From assembly GCF_013408825.1 (NCBI RefSeq), contig NZ_JACCBZ010000004.1:369716-433715 (forward strand): a stretch of 64,000 bases of DNA, in the 5' to 3' direction. Both the position numbers and the translations under genes were made by a program. Below are positions 54,484-64,000 of this stretch, in pieces. The DNA is from Mucilaginibacter tundrae. GTDB lineage: Bacteria > Bacteroidota > Bacteroidia > Sphingobacteriales > Sphingobacteriaceae. Each line of letters opens with the position of its first letter. Position 1 is the stretch's first letter. The notes beneath the pieces are model-generated. The model was given only the letters and a program-made list of their open reading frames with translations, was not told the DNA's origin and did not search any database.

Positions 54484-54774
54484 ATGGATAAGATAAGGAA
54501 ATTTGAACTGATGGAAAAGATAGTCCATGAATTGGAAGATTTGAAAAACAGCCAGCAAGCCATCATACAGAAATTAGGAAAAATTGAGGTAGACAATATT
54601 GACCTTGGTGACAAACGCCTCGAAAAAGATCTACCGGATATGCACCAGCGTGTTGCTGATAATTTGGATACGATTGCTTCTATATTAGAAGATTTCGCGA
54701 GTCAAGCCGATAATTATAGCAAGAGTAATAATATTTCGGCTTTGAAGGAACAGGAAGAAATTTCGAAATTGTAA
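54484..54774 (+). CDS. Small acidic coiled-coil protein, unknown
   Basis: 96 aa with heptad-like MEKIVHELEDLKNSQQAIIQKL and DLPDMHQRVADNLDTIASIL. ATG at 54484 is the likely start. No family recognised. A strong terminator follows. Confidence 0.6.
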   Translation: MDKIRKFELMEKIVHELEDLKNSQQAIIQKLGKIEVDNIDLGDKRLEKDLPDMHQRVADNLDTIASILEDFASQADNYSKSNNISALKEQEEISKL

Positions 54775-54795
54775 TTACTTTTAAGCTTTACAAAT

Positions 54796-54830
54796 AAAAA
54801 GGGGCCTTTAAAGGCCCCTTTTTATTTTTT
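54796..54830. terminator. Strong terminator after the small ORF
   Basis: AAAAAGGGGCCTTT and AAAGGCCCCTTTTT pair perfectly, then a T-rich run. Confidence 0.88.
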
Positions 54831-54844
54831 TTAATATATATTTA

Positions 54845-55753
54845 ATGCCTAACCTTATTACGATGAGTAGAAACTCTAATCTTGACGAATTTGATATATT
54901 ATCTTCTATTTGGATTTTATCTTGTAACGATGAAAATTCATTAATTACATATGAAGGCCTTATATACAGACTGAATATCTCAGAAAATATTAATTTAAGA
55001 GAATTGATCTCAAAAAGGGGAGATTTATTTAGATTAAAGGTGCCTCCAAAGAGACTGGACAATTGGAAAGAGGCTATGATTCAAGGGTTACGAAGACCAT
55101 CTTTTATTAATGTGATGGCTACCGAACAAGCTAAAATAGCTAAAATAAATAGTATTACTGTCAATGACGTTTTTCGTAATCAGTTCAGATCTGAAGACAA
55201 TGCACCAAAAGCTTCTATCGAAATTCTAAATTGGGGGTTACAACATATTGATAGACTTAGACAAACGCGTATTGATAACCGTGAAAATAATTTTAAAAAA
55301 TTTTCCGTACTATATATTCCTTTATTATCGTTGATAATAACTTTTTTGACTGTAATTGGTGGTTATTACTATCAACTTCAAATGAAAAAATATGAAGTTA
55401 CCTTTAGGTCGAAACAAGATAATTACTCAAAGTTTATGCAGGGACTATATGACACTTTTGAAAGCTCACGTAAAAATTATCCATTTTCTAATCAAGAACT
55501 TATTCAAAATATTAATCAATTGGAAATTACATATTTTAATATTGAACCATTTCTAAACACGAATCAACAAAAAAATATTTGGAATAGATATCAACGATTT
55601 TCATACATGTGCCTTAATTTTAACAAAAAGATAAACGATAACTCATTAACGCCAAAGGAATATGACGTTACAGTAAATGCCTATTCGGATTCATTATTAA
55701 CTTACAAAGAAGAATTTCATAAACGGCTATATCCAATACTATTTCAACAATAA
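54845..55753 (+). CDS. Unknown single-pass membrane protein in AT-rich DNA
   Basis: 302 aa. The first 90 residues suggest a winged-helix or YEATS-like small domain (GLIYRLNISENINLRELIS). One membrane helix lies at about 155-175 (YIPLLSLIITFLTVIGGYYY). The C-terminal 120 residues are helical and hydrophilic (EFHKRLYPIL). Composition is clearly more AT-rich than neighbours, suggesting transfer. No family recognised. ATG at 54863 is an alternative start. Confidence 0.6.
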   Translation: MPNLITMSRNSNLDEFDILSSIWILSCNDENSLITYEGLIYRLNISENINLRELISKRGDLFRLKVPPKRLDNWKEAMIQGLRRPSFINVMATEQAKIAKINSITVNDVFRNQFRSEDNAPKASIEILNWGLQHIDRLRQTRIDNRENNFKKFSVLYIPLLSLIITFLTVIGGYYYQLQMKKYEVTFRSKQDNYSKFMQGLYDTFESSRKNYPFSNQELIQNINQLEITYFNIEPFLNTNQQKNIWNRYQRFSYMCLNFNKKINDNSLTPKEYDVTVNAYSDSLLTYKEEFHKRLYPILFQQ

Positions 55754-55755
55754 TA

Positions 55756-57612
55756 CTATTCTATACTCTTACCCTTCATCGCTGTACTGATAGCCTGATC
55801 CATAAAACGTTCGGCGAATGGTCGGGTAAATTCATTTAACTCATCTATCGCTTTGTGGATGGCGTCTTTGTCGCCGCTGGTGAGGGCAGTTTTTAGGGTA
55901 TTGACGTATTTGTTGGTTTCAGCAGCTTCTTCAATAGTTACGTATTCGCCGTTCTTTTGGAAAAAACGCTCTACAGTATATACCATTTGTTCGCCTTCGG
56001 TTCGGGCTTCGATCAGCATACGCTGGGCTACATCGTCTTTGGCGTGGGTGATGCTATCTAACAGCATTTGCTCCACCAAATCATCGGTTATGCCGTAGGC
56101 TGGTTTTACTTCAACTTCCTGTTTTACGCCTGAGCGTAATTCTATTGCCTGGATAGTTAGTATACCATCGGCGTTCAGTAAAAAGTTAATATCAACTTTC
56201 GGAAAACCCGCGGGCATTGATGGGATGCCTTTCAGATCGAATTCCGCCAGTTTACGGTTTTCGCTAATGAGGTCGCGTTCGCCCTGGTAAACCGCGATCT
56301 TCATATTTACCTGGCCATCAATAGAAGTAGTGTATTGCCTGCCTGCTTTTGTTGGAACTTTGGAGTTGCGTGGGATGATCACATCCATTAAACCTCCCAT
56401 TGTTTCAATACCTAAAGAAAGCGGGGTAACATCCAGCAATAAAATATCACTGCGGTTACCGGCTAATATATCAGCCTGAATAGCAGCGCCTAAAGCAACT
56501 ACTTCGTCAGGGTTTACATCATCATGTACAGGCCTCCCAAAAAACTCAGATACCATCTTTTTAACTAAAGCTGTACGGGTCGATCCACCAACCATCACCA
56601 CTTCATCAATTTTATCTACGGTTAAACCGGCATCTTTCAACGCGTTTTTGCAGGCCTGTATCGTTTGCTCCACTTTAGGCAAGATCAGCGACTCGAAAGT
56701 CTGTTTGTCTAAAGTGCACCATATATCGCCAATTTTATCATTCACTAAATTTTGGTGCGCGAATGCTTTTTTGGTTTCTTCAGCTTTCAAGCGTAGTTGC
56801 TGGGCAAGCTCGTGGTTTTCTATCAGCTCGGCTTTGTTCAATTGATTTTTCTCGATCCAATAATCAACTATAGCCCTGTCAAAATCATCACCACCTAAAA
56901 AGGTATCGCCATTGGTGGCTAACACCTCGAAGATGCCGTTTTGAATTTGCAGGATAGATACGTCAAATGTACCTCCGCCTAAATCATATACTGCTATAGT
57001 TTTTGTTTCTTCGGGATCTAAGCCAATACCGTAGGCTAAGCTTGCCGCGGTTGGCTCGTTAACAATACGCAAAACGTCTAATCCGGCTAACTTGCCTGCA
57101 TCGCGTGTTGCCTGTCGTTGGGAATCATTAAAATATGCCGGAACAGTGATCACCGCTCGGTTTACCGGGGTTTTTAGCGCATGTTCGGCGCGACTTTTCA
57201 ATTCTTTTAGTATCAGGCCCGAAAGTTCGATGGGGGTATAAAATTTGTCACCAACCTTTATTTTTACCAGGCTTTCGGTGTTATCGTCGATTACTTTATA
57301 GCTAAAAAAGTCTTTGTAGTTCTCAATGTCTTTGTAAGCACGGCCAAGCAGTCTTTTTACAGAAAAGATGGTATTATGCGGATCGGTAGTCAAATATTCT
57401 TTGGCTTCATTGCCTACAGTGATATCGCCAGTTTCGGAAAAGTGCACAATTGATGGCACCAACACACCCTTACCCAAATCGTTAATTACCTGTGGTTGTT
57501 TATCCGGGTTGATAAAAGCCACCAGCGAATTGGTAGTGCCCAGATCAATGCCGACAATAATTTCTTCCTTTTGTAATGAACCTGTTGCCAGGTTGATAGA
57601 TACTTTAGCCAT
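55756..57612 (-). CDS. hscA: Fe-S assembly chaperone HscA (DnaK family)
   Basis: 618 aa Hsp70: [50 protein letters not shown], and VMVGGSTRT. The length and absence of a long C-terminal lid tail suit HscA. It probably works with HscB (11.9 kb) on IscU-type scaffolds. It is transcribed alone, with the beta-CASP gene upstream on the same strand but 120 nt away. Confidence 0.92.
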   Translation of the reverse strand: MAKVSINLATGSLQKEEIIVGIDLGTTNSLVAFINPDKQPQVINDLGKGVLVPSIVHFSETGDITVGNEAKEYLTTDPHNTIFSVKRLLGRAYKDIENYKDFFSYKVIDDNTESLVKIKVGDKFYTPIELSGLILKELKSRAEHALKTPVNRAVITVPAYFNDSQRQATRDAGKLAGLDVLRIVNEPTAASLAYGIGLDPEETKTIAVYDLGGGTFDVSILQIQNGIFEVLATNGDTFLGGDDFDRAIVDYWIEKNQLNKAELIENHELAQQLRLKAEETKKAFAHQNLVNDKIGDIWCTLDKQTFESLILPKVEQTIQACKNALKDAGLTVDKIDEVVMVGGSTRTALVKKMVSEFFGRPVHDDVNPDEVVALGAAIQADILAGNRSDILLLDVTPLSLGIETMGGLMDVIIPRNSKVPTKAGRQYTTSIDGQVNMKIAVYQGERDLISENRKLAEFDLKGIPSMPAGFPKVDINFLLNADGILTIQAIELRSGVKQEVEVKPAYGITDDLVEQMLLDSITHAKDDVAQRMLIEARTEGEQMVYTVERFFQKNGEYVTIEEAAETNKYVNTLKTALTSGDKDAIHKAIDELNEFTRPFAERFMDQAISTAMKGKSIE

Positions 57613-57691
57613 GGTACTGCGTTAACAAGCGGCAAATGTACTCAGTTTTAGGGGATGATGTGTCATGTGAATTTCGGATTTGTTACACTAT

Positions 57692-57720
57692 TGTCATTTC
57701 GACCGGAGTGAGATAGGGAA
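57692..57720. repeat. Dispersed GTCATTTCGACC-type element
   Basis: GTCATTTCGACCGGAGTGAG in the spacer between hscA and the beta-CASP gene resembles a short intergenic motif common in Bacteroidota genomes (GTCATTTCGA-like). It is followed by an AT-rich palindromic stretch at 57719-57740. Seen once here. Confidence 0.4.
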
Positions 57721-57732
57721 TATATAAAACGA

Positions 57733-59130
57733 CTATATCTCGTAAGAAACACCCTTTTCCGGAATAATGGTTTTATATCCTTCAAAATCCAAACTATCAG
57801 CCAAAGCCTGCATGCTTTCCGTTTCACCATGTACCAGGAATACACTTTTTAATGAAGATTTATCCTGTTGTTTAACGGTGTTCATCAAATCTTCATGATC
57901 TCCGTGAGCACTTAAAACATCTGTTTGTTTAATGGTAGCGTATACCGCTAAATCACGGTCTTTTATATGCACAATGGAATCTCCCCGCAATAACCGGTGT
58001 CCCAATGTCCCCTTAGCGCAATAGCCTATAAATAATATGGTGCAATAATAATTCTGTATATTATAAAACAAGTGATCCTGTATTCGCCCGCCCTCCAGCA
58101 TACCTGCCGAGGATATAATAATACAAGGCTCAAAATAATTGGATACCTGGCGGCTATCTTTTAAATTCTCGACATAAGTGAGGTTATCGAATTCAAACTC
58201 ATCACCTGAGTTCTTATAAAAATCCTGCGCTTCCTGGTTTACCAAGTTGTGGTAGTTCCGAAAAACACCTGTAGCTATAGATGCCATCGGGCTATCTACA
58301 AAAACCTTAACCGGTGGCAGCAAACCACTGCTGAATATTTTATTCAACGCGAAAACTAATGACTGCGTACGCCCGATGCTAAATGCGGGTATGATCATTC
58401 GCCCTTGTTCCTTGATACAACACTTTTCAATAACCTCAACCAAAGTTTCTTCTACAGATTTGCCTTTGCTGTGGAACCTGCCACCATAAGTAGATTCAGA
58501 AACCAAATAATCAACAGGTGGTAAAGCTTCCGGGTCATTTAAAACAGGATAATTCTTTCTGCCGATATCACCCGTAAAAGCAATGGATTTCTCAACGCCA
58601 TGATCATTGATCTTAAACACTGCTGCTGCCGCGCCTAATAAATGACCAACAGGTATAAAAGTTAATTCAATATCACCATTAACTTTAAAAGGCCTGTTAA
58701 AACCAATAGTTACAAAACGTTCAACGGTGTCCATCACATGCTTTTGCAGGTAAAGTGGCTGGCTGTTTGTATTAAACTTTCCTTTGGCCTTACCATATCT
58801 TCCTTTGGTTTGCGCCTTCCGCATAAAAATACTCACCGAATCAAACAACAGCAATTCAGTCAGGTCAGCAGTGGGAGGGGTACAAAGTATTTGGCCGTTA
58901 AAACCCAATCGCAATAAAGTAGGAAGATTCCCTGAATGGTCAATATGCGCGTGAGTTAACACCACCACATCTATATCACCCGGGTTAAAAGGAAAATTTT
59001 CGTTGGATTGTACACTGCGGTCTTTTTCATAATCCAGCCCACAATCAATCAGTATTTTATATTGGCCAACCTCCAGCAAATGCATGCTGCCGGTCACCTG
59101 TCGGGCCGCCCCGTGTATGGTTAATTTCAT
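57733..59130 (-). CDS. Metallo-beta-lactamase/beta-CASP ribonuclease-like protein
   Basis: 465 aa. MBL motif LTHAHIDHSGNLPTLL, GHLLGAA, TGDIGRKN, then the beta-CASP signature region with SSAGMLEGGRIQDHL and the C-terminal SAHGDHEDL and VHGETESMQAL. This is the CPSF/RNase-like group. Predicted RNA endonuclease or exonuclease in the cytoplasm. Confidence 0.9.
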   Translation of the reverse strand: MKLTIHGAARQVTGSMHLLEVGQYKILIDCGLDYEKDRSVQSNENFPFNPGDIDVVVLTHAHIDHSGNLPTLLRLGFNGQILCTPPTADLTELLLFDSVSIFMRKAQTKGRYGKAKGKFNTNSQPLYLQKHVMDTVERFVTIGFNRPFKVNGDIELTFIPVGHLLGAAAAVFKINDHGVEKSIAFTGDIGRKNYPVLNDPEALPPVDYLVSESTYGGRFHSKGKSVEETLVEVIEKCCIKEQGRMIIPAFSIGRTQSLVFALNKIFSSGLLPPVKVFVDSPMASIATGVFRNYHNLVNQEAQDFYKNSGDEFEFDNLTYVENLKDSRQVSNYFEPCIIISSAGMLEGGRIQDHLFYNIQNYYCTILFIGYCAKGTLGHRLLRGDSIVHIKDRDLAVYATIKQTDVLSAHGDHEDLMNTVKQQDKSSLKSVFLVHGETESMQALADSLDFEGYKTIIPEKGVSYEI

Positions 59131-59185
59131 TTTAGCGTTTTAATTGTTCGCTTATTGCAATAGGGGTATAATTAGTAACGAACAA

Positions 59186-59704
59186 CTAATCCTTTTTAAC
59201 GTATTTAGCCCGCAATAAAAACAATAGGGCGACAATAAGGGCGATTACAATAGCCAAGGCCCTGGTTGATGCCTTTTTCTGTTGTCCTTCACATACTTCG
59301 GCGTCATGCTTTAATTTGTCGTTCTCTGCCCGCAGCTTATTAATGGTTGCCATATAACCAGTCGCATTGCTGTCCACTTCAACGGCATGAGTTTGCGCCT
59401 GGTTTTGTTCAAAGGTCCGGTAATCGAGTAATATTTTCGTTTGCACAAAAATGTCATTATCTGTTTTGACAATATCCATCAAAATATCATTGGAATGACG
59501 AATATCTTTTTTGGTTTGTAAGCCAAAGATGCCGGTATGTTGGCTTAAACTCTGATCATACTGTCCAAACTTCTGTTTTCGTACAGCTAACATGCCGTTT
59601 ATTTTTGCGCGCTGAGCCTGATATGCAGCCGAATCAGTGCCAACCTGTGCCCAGGCATCAACCAGGAAAAAAGAAAGTAGGAATAGTAAAAGTATTTTTT
59701 TCAT
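59186..59704 (-). CDS. Membrane-anchored periplasmic coiled-coil protein, unknown
   Basis: 172 aa: signal peptide (cleaved after AWAQ), then a helical coiled-coil (INKLRAENDKLKHDAEVC) and a C-terminal membrane anchor (ALAIVIALIVALLFLL). No family recognised. It is 5 nt downstream of the SAM hydroxide adenosyltransferase gene. Confidence 0.65.
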   Translation of the reverse strand: MKKILLLFLLSFFLVDAWAQVGTDSAAYQAQRAKINGMLAVRKQKFGQYDQSLSQHTGIFGLQTKKDIRHSNDILMDIVKTDNDIFVQTKILLDYRTFEQNQAQTHAVEVDSNATGYMATINKLRAENDKLKHDAEVCEGQQKKASTRALAIVIALIVALLFLLRAKYVKKD

Positions 59705-59709
59705 ATTTT

Positions 59710-60486
59710 TTATTGAAAGTCCAATATAACACTATCTCCCAGATTTAAGCCTAATAAACCGCTGGCATTACCTTTATTAATAGCGATCTCTAAATGATCG
59801 CTTATGCCGAATAAGCATAACTTTTCGCCTTCTGGTACTTCGCTATAATGCCAGCTTAAATCGCTGATGGTTTCATTTCGCTTAAAATACAAAATAAAAC
59901 GCCGGCCTTGTTGTATACTGTTAAAAAACTCTTTAGTTATATTGGTGATCACATTCTGAAACGAATCGATATAAATAACCGAACCTTTAATTACATTCTT
60001 TTCAACCACCGGTTGCAGGTTCATTTTTTTCTCAATGGTATCAATTGGCTCACCAATTTCTTCCAGTTTTCCGCCGCTCGCCAAGTGGCAGGCCGCTTTA
60101 ACAAAAATATCCGCCAACGGAAAGTGTAAAAATTTAAGGTCCTGCATAATGTTTATTTCCACCATCTCATCCGGGCTGGTATTAAACATCAGCGAGAATA
60201 TTCCATTATCGGCCCCAACAAAATAATGGTTCTTATACTTTATAGCCAGGTATTTAGTGTTATTGTTAAAAACTGTATCAATACCAATTAAATGCACGGT
60301 ATTGTCAGGAAAATAATGAAAACTATTTTTTAATATGAATGCAGCTTGCTGTATATTAAAGGCGGAAACATTGTTAGTAATATCAACAATATTTACAGAT
60401 GGTAAAAGCTTAAGGATACTGCCTTTCAGGGCAGCCTGGTAAATATCCTTATCGCCCAAATCTGTAGTTAATGTTATTATTGCCAT
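59710..60486 (-). CDS. SAM hydroxide adenosyltransferase (DUF62)
   Basis: 258 aa. Signature ITLTTDLGDKDIYQAALKGSIL, DNTVHLIGIDTVFNN and VGADNGIFSL of the chlorinase/fluorinase-like family; lacking halogenase-specific context, it most likely hydrolyses S-adenosylmethionine to adenosine and methionine. Upstream of the unknown membrane protein, diverging from phoH. Confidence 0.9.
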   Translation of the reverse strand: MAIITLTTDLGDKDIYQAALKGSILKLLPSVNIVDITNNVSAFNIQQAAFILKNSFHYFPDNTVHLIGIDTVFNNNTKYLAIKYKNHYFVGADNGIFSLMFNTSPDEMVEINIMQDLKFLHFPLADIFVKAACHLASGGKLEEIGEPIDTIEKKMNLQPVVEKNVIKGSVIYIDSFQNVITNITKEFFNSIQQGRRFILYFKRNETISDLSWHYSEVPEGEKLCLFGISDHLEIAINKGNASGLLGLNLGDSVILDFQ

Positions 60487-60588
60487 TAATATTTTAAATT
60501 ATTATTACTAATCTTGTAGAAGCATTAGCAGCTGCAAATATTCAATTTTTAATTCATAAAAATCTGCAACTAATTAAATCAATTTGTA

Positions 60589-61551
60589 TTGAACGAACTT
60601 AAATTATCAATTGAAAACGTTAACCCCGCTGTTTTATGGGGACCGAATAATGATCATTTTGAGATCATTAAAAAACAATATCCTAAGCTTAAATTAGTTG
60701 CCCGTGGCAGCGATGTTAAAGTACTGGGCGATGAACATGAGATAGCGATTTTTCAGGAACGATTTAATCATTTACTGGCTCACGTTGAGAAATTTGAAAC
60801 ACTGAATATTACTGATCTGGAAAGAATACTCGGGGCCAAGTCATCATCTTCGTCAACTACCACAGAAACCGCTGTAGATAAATTCGCGAGCGGCGAAGTA
60901 ATCGTCTTTGGACCCAACGGCGTGATGGTAAAAGCGCGCACAGCTAACCAACGCAAAATGGTGGATTGCATTAATAAAAGCGATATACTTTTTGCTATTG
61001 GCCCAGCCGGTACAGGTAAAACGTATACCGCGGTTGCTTTAGCGGTAAGGGCTTTAAAAAATAAAGAGATCAAACGTATAATACTTACCCGCCCGGCTGT
61101 TGAGGCAGGGGAGAACCTGGGCTTTTTGCCGGGTGATTTAAAGGAAAAGATAGATCCATATTTGCGCCCATTATACGATGCTTTGGATGATATGATCCCC
61201 GCTGAAAAGCTGAAGGTTTATTTAGAGAATCGTACCATCGAGATAGCGCCCCTGGCATTTATGCGAGGCCGTACCCTTGATAATTGTTTTGTGATTTTAG
61301 ATGAGGCGCAGAACGCGACTGATATGCAGTTAAAAATGTTTTTAACACGTATGGGGCCATCAGCCAAATTTATTGTTACGGGTGATGTTACACAGATAGA
61401 TCTACCCAAAAAACAACAATCAGGCCTTCACACAGCACTAAGGATATTAACCGACATCAGCGGCATTGAAATAGTATACCTGAGTGGGGAAGACGTAGTA
61501 AGGCACAAATTAGTACGTAAAATATTAGCAGCTTACGGGGATATACAATAA
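60589..61551 (+). CDS. phoH: PhoH family ATPase, TTG start
   Basis: 320 aa. Walker A GPAGTGKTYT (about residues 140), Walker B VILDEAQNA, and TRPAVEAGENLGFLPG. No upstream ATG fits; the conserved N terminus starts directly at TTG 60589. PhoH proteins act in RNA metabolism, often with YbeY. It is separated from purC by a long hairpin. Confidence 0.92.
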   Translation: MNELKLSIENVNPAVLWGPNNDHFEIIKKQYPKLKLVARGSDVKVLGDEHEIAIFQERFNHLLAHVEKFETLNITDLERILGAKSSSSSTTTETAVDKFASGEVIVFGPNGVMVKARTANQRKMVDCINKSDILFAIGPAGTGKTYTAVALAVRALKNKEIKRIILTRPAVEAGENLGFLPGDLKEKIDPYLRPLYDALDDMIPAEKLKVYLENRTIEIAPLAFMRGRTLDNCFVILDEAQNATDMQLKMFLTRMGPSAKFIVTGDVTQIDLPKKQQSGLHTALRILTDISGIEIVYLSGEDVVRHKLVRKILAAYGDIQ

Positions 61552-61566
61552 TAGATAGGAGATATT

Positions 61567-61625
61567 AGATGTGAGATATGAGATAAGACTTTACAATATG
61601 GTCTAATATCTCATATCTCACATCT
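61567..61625. repeat. Long palindromic intergenic repeat
   Basis: AGATGTGAGATATGAGATAAG (one base of arm per pair) at 61567-61589 pairs with 61601-61625 around an 11-nt loop. It is rich in GAGATA-type units and belongs to the same style of purine-rich intergenic repeats as at 28104 and 28911. It may also end transcription after phoH. Confidence 0.65.
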
Positions 61626-61640
61626 CAAATCTAAAAACAC

Positions 61641-62588
61641 ATGAACGCAATAAAAGAAACACATTTTAACTTTCCCGGACAAACAAGTTTTTACAAGGGG
61701 AAAGTACGTGACGTTTATACTATAGATAATAAATACCTGGTAATGGTGGTTAGTGACCGCATCTCCGCATTTGATGTGGTGCTTCCCGAACCTATTCCTT
61801 ATAAGGGCCAAGTGCTAAACCAAATCGCGGCAGGTTTTCTAAAAGCTACCGCGGATATTGTACCTAACTGGGTAGTTAATGTACCTGATCCAAGTGTTAC
61901 CATTGGCCGCATTTGCGAGCCATTTAAGGTAGAAATGGTGATCCGTGGTTATTTAGCTGGGCATGCGGCCCGTGAGTATGCTGCTGGTAAAAGAGACGTT
62001 TGCGGTGTGAGTTTACCTGAAGGATTAAAAGAAAACGACAAACTGCCTGAGCCAATCATCACCCCGACAACAAAAGCATCAGTAGGACATGATGAAGATA
62101 TATCTCGTGAGCAGATATTGGCTAAAGGGATCGTATCCGAAGAAGATTATATTCAATTAGAAAAATATACCCGTGCTTTATATCAGCGTGGTACCGAAAT
62201 CGCCGCGAAACAAGGCCTTATTTTGGTTGATACTAAATATGAGTTTGGCAAAGCCGACGGTAAAATATTTTTAATCGATGAAATTCATACCCCGGATTCA
62301 TCCCGCTATTTTTATAGTGAAGGTTACGGGGAACGCCAGGCAAAAGGAGAGGCCCAAAAGCAGCTTTCAAAAGAGTTTGTTCGTAAATGGTTGATTGAAA
62401 ATGGGTTTCAAGGTAAAGATGGACAAGTTGTGCCGGAAATGACGCCTGAAATTGTACAATCAATATCCGACAGATATATTGAGCTTTACGAGAAAATTAC
62501 AGGTGAGGTATTTGTAAAACCTGAGAGCGGTGAAGTGCTAAAAAGGGTTGAAAGTGCAATTAATCATGCTATAACTTCAGTTTTATAA
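61641..62588 (+). CDS. purC: Phosphoribosylaminoimidazole-succinocarboxamide synthase
   Basis: 315 aa. [40 protein letters not shown] and [26 protein letters not shown] are diagnostic. Purine synthesis. Length matches the long form found in Bacteroidota. Confidence 0.95.
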   Translation: MNAIKETHFNFPGQTSFYKGKVRDVYTIDNKYLVMVVSDRISAFDVVLPEPIPYKGQVLNQIAAGFLKATADIVPNWVVNVPDPSVTIGRICEPFKVEMVIRGYLAGHAAREYAAGKRDVCGVSLPEGLKENDKLPEPIITPTTKASVGHDEDISREQILAKGIVSEEDYIQLEKYTRALYQRGTEIAAKQGLILVDTKYEFGKADGKIFLIDEIHTPDSSRYFYSEGYGERQAKGEAQKQLSKEFVRKWLIENGFQGKDGQVVPEMTPEIVQSISDRYIELYEKITGEVFVKPESGEVLKRVESAINHAITSVL

Positions 62589-62635
62589 AAATATTATAAT
62601 TAAAGTTAATATATTAGCTTAAATAATTTTTGAAA

Positions 62636-63013
62636 ATGAAATTTGCTGTTGACAAACACGAGAAATACATTTTGGTTAAGCTTAATGAATCCAAATTAAA
62701 TTCATTAGTTACCCCGCAATTAAAATCAGAACTTATCTTGATGAATACTGAAGGTCAGCGTAATATAATACTTGATCTTTCGCAGGTAAAATTCGCCGAT
62801 TCTTCAGGTTTAAGCAGTCTGTTAGTTGGTCACCGTTTATGTAAAAACGCGGGTGGCGTATTTATACTTTCGGGCCTTTGTGATGCTGTTGCAAGGCTGA
62901 TAACTATTTCACAATTGGATAATGTGTTATCTATAGTTTCGGGTACGGAAGAAGCTATTGATTTAATATTTTCTGAAGAAATAGAAAAAGATCTAAAAAA
63001 AGAAGCAAAATAG
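62636..63013 (+). CDS. STAS-domain anti-sigma-factor antagonist-like protein
   Basis: 125 aa. STAS fold with LDLSQVKFADSSGLSSLL, the Ser phosphosite region of SpoIIAA-like proteins, and ISQLDNVLSIV. ATG at 62636 is preferred over TTG at 62630. No anti-sigma kinase gene lies beside it. It precedes rnz by 22 nt. Confidence 0.88.
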   Translation: MKFAVDKHEKYILVKLNESKLNSLVTPQLKSELILMNTEGQRNIILDLSQVKFADSSGLSSLLVGHRLCKNAGGVFILSGLCDAVARLITISQLDNVLSIVSGTEEAIDLIFSEEIEKDLKKEAK

Positions 63014-63035
63014 TAACAATTATTGTTTACCCTGT

Positions 63036-63959
63036 ATGAAATTCGAGGTAACAATACTTGGCAGCAGTTCTGCAACACCAATTTTTAACCGAAACCCTAC
63101 ATCACAAGCGCTAAACATCAACGAACGCTTATACCTTATTGATTGTGCCGAAGGCACACAACAGCAAATGCTGCGTTTTGGTGTAAAATCAAGCCGTATC
63201 GAATATATTTTCATTAGTCATTTACATGGCGATCACTATCTTGGCCTTATTGGTCTGTTATCCTCATTGCATTTAAATGGCCGCATTAAACCTATTACCG
63301 TTTTCGCGCCAGCGCATTTAAAAGAAATCATTAACCTACAACTAAAATATTCCGAAACTACGCTCCAATATCCCATCAACTATATTGATACCAATCCCAA
63401 TAAAGCGGAAGTAGTATTAAGTAACCAGGATGTAACAGTGGAAACTATTCCGCTGGATCATCGGATTGATTGCACAGGTTTTTTATTCAAACAAAAAAAG
63501 CGTAACCGCAAACTGCTTAAAGAAAAATTGGAAGAACTAAAAATACCTGTTGAATACTATACCGCGCTAAAAAAAGGAGTTGATTACACAGCCAATGACG
63601 GAACAGTTTATAAAAATGACATTTTAACCGTCGACCCGGAAGAGCCCAAAAGCTACGCCTTTTGTTCAGATACCATTTATAACGAACAGTACTTTGATCA
63701 GATAAAAGGTGTTACGTTATTGTATCATGAATCTACTTTTTTGCATGATATGCTGGATAGGGCACGAAGCACCTTCCATACCACGGCTTTACAAGCCGCA
63801 ACAGTTGCTCTAAAGGTTGGCGCACAGGAATTATTATTAGGTCATTTCTCAGCCCGTTACAAAACCCTTAATGAGTTGCTTGACGAAGCCCGGACAGTTT
63901 TCTCCAATACCGAATTAGCTATTGAAGGCAAAACTTTTAGTATAGGCAATCAATCTTAA
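63036..63959 (+). CDS. rnz: Ribonuclease Z
   Basis: 307 aa. MBL fold: LGSSSATPIFNRNPTSQ, zinc motif SHLHGDHYLGL, DHRIDCTGFLF, and LLGHFSARY near the end. Processes tRNA 3' ends, consistent with the two tRNA-Leu genes here lacking encoded CCA. Downstream of the STAS gene, probable co-transcription. Confidence 0.93.
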   Translation: MKFEVTILGSSSATPIFNRNPTSQALNINERLYLIDCAEGTQQQMLRFGVKSSRIEYIFISHLHGDHYLGLIGLLSSLHLNGRIKPITVFAPAHLKEIINLQLKYSETTLQYPINYIDTNPNKAEVVLSNQDVTVETIPLDHRIDCTGFLFKQKKRNRKLLKEKLEELKIPVEYYTALKKGVDYTANDGTVYKNDILTVDPEEPKSYAFCSDTIYNEQYFDQIKGVTLLYHESTFLHDMLDRARSTFHTTALQAATVALKVGAQELLLGHFSARYKTLNELLDEARTVFSNTELAIEGKTFSIGNQS

Positions 63960-64000
63960 CTTATTTAAAATCTGTTAGTTAATCTTTCTTTCCGCCAAAT

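Noticed and set aside
61555..61640. Possible CRISPR or tandem repeat between phoH and purC
   Set aside because: The units are imperfect halves of one hairpin, not regularly spaced repeats.

Overview
The window looks like a chromosomal segment of a Bacteroidota bacterium, most likely Sphingobacteriaceae (Mucilaginibacter/Pedobacter-like). Reasons: low G+C with AT-rich spacers; recurring promoter elements of the Bacteroidota type (TAnnTTTG, in places with an upstream TTG); few Shine-Dalgarno sequences; carboxypeptidase-regulatory-domain TonB receptors paired with lipoproteins; a KdsA/KdsD lipopolysaccharide pair; UMF1, DUF4442, DUF3037 and DUF6580 families. No phage, insertion sequence, integrase or CRISPR array was recognised. 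This is inference from protein families, not a database match.

Layout. 1-6.7 kb: a tandem hairpin repeat, a secreted GH9 glucanase, a redox two-component operon (Crp-like sensor kinase plus receiver/thioredoxin-reductase-like fusion), and an SDR-TetR operon with twin operators. 6.8-11 kb: TonB receptor and beta-helix lipoprotein. 11-17 kb: orphan receiver, two tRNA-Leu genes, hscB, Kdo synthesis (kdsA-kdsD), an exopolysaccharide-initiating transferase and a BtuF-like protein. 17-22 kb: a decayed ECF sigma factor, a Nudix-fold regulator, ModE-like regulator, amino-acid permease, a HipA-like kinase/DUF3037 pair and a beta-barrel protein. 22-29 kb: UMF1 transporter, Fe-S protein and the translation operon thrS-infC-rpmI-rplT.

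29-34.5 kb: a vitamin B12 uptake locus under a cobalamin riboswitch (BtuB-like receptor, BtuG-like beta-propeller lipoprotein, DUF6580 membrane protein), followed after a terminator by a sirtuin and a DUF71/COG2102 ATPase. 35-42.9 kb: a CrtA-like protein, a tightly packed five-gene operon (fRMsr, hydrolase, alkyladenine glycosylase, kynU, HDAC-like), then MATE, AlbA_2, GNAT and DUF4442 genes. 43-48 kb: methionine synthesis (metY-metX-hom) behind a SAM-I riboswitch and a previously unannotated small ORF ending in Cys-Met-Cys-Cys-Cys, plus a second PLP transsulfuration enzyme. 48-64 kb: D-lactate-dehydrogenase-like protein with biotin carboxylase, ribE, an AT-rich region with two unknown genes, hscA, a beta-CASP nuclease, SAM hydroxide adenosyltransferase, phoH, purC, a STAS protein and rnz.

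Most interesting points: (1) the SAM riboswitch followed by a Cys-rich leader ORF with a hairpin over its Cys codons, suggesting two-input control of methionine synthesis; (2) four genes (hscB, fRMsr, the transsulfuration gene, ribE), perhaps a fifth (kynU), with TAnnTTTG exactly 4 nt before ATG, i.e. predicted leaderless mRNAs; (3) a 16-bp perfect palindrome formed by the converging 3' ends of two unrelated genes; (4) the B12 locus with a DUF71 ATPase; (5) the CxxC-less reductase/receiver fusion.
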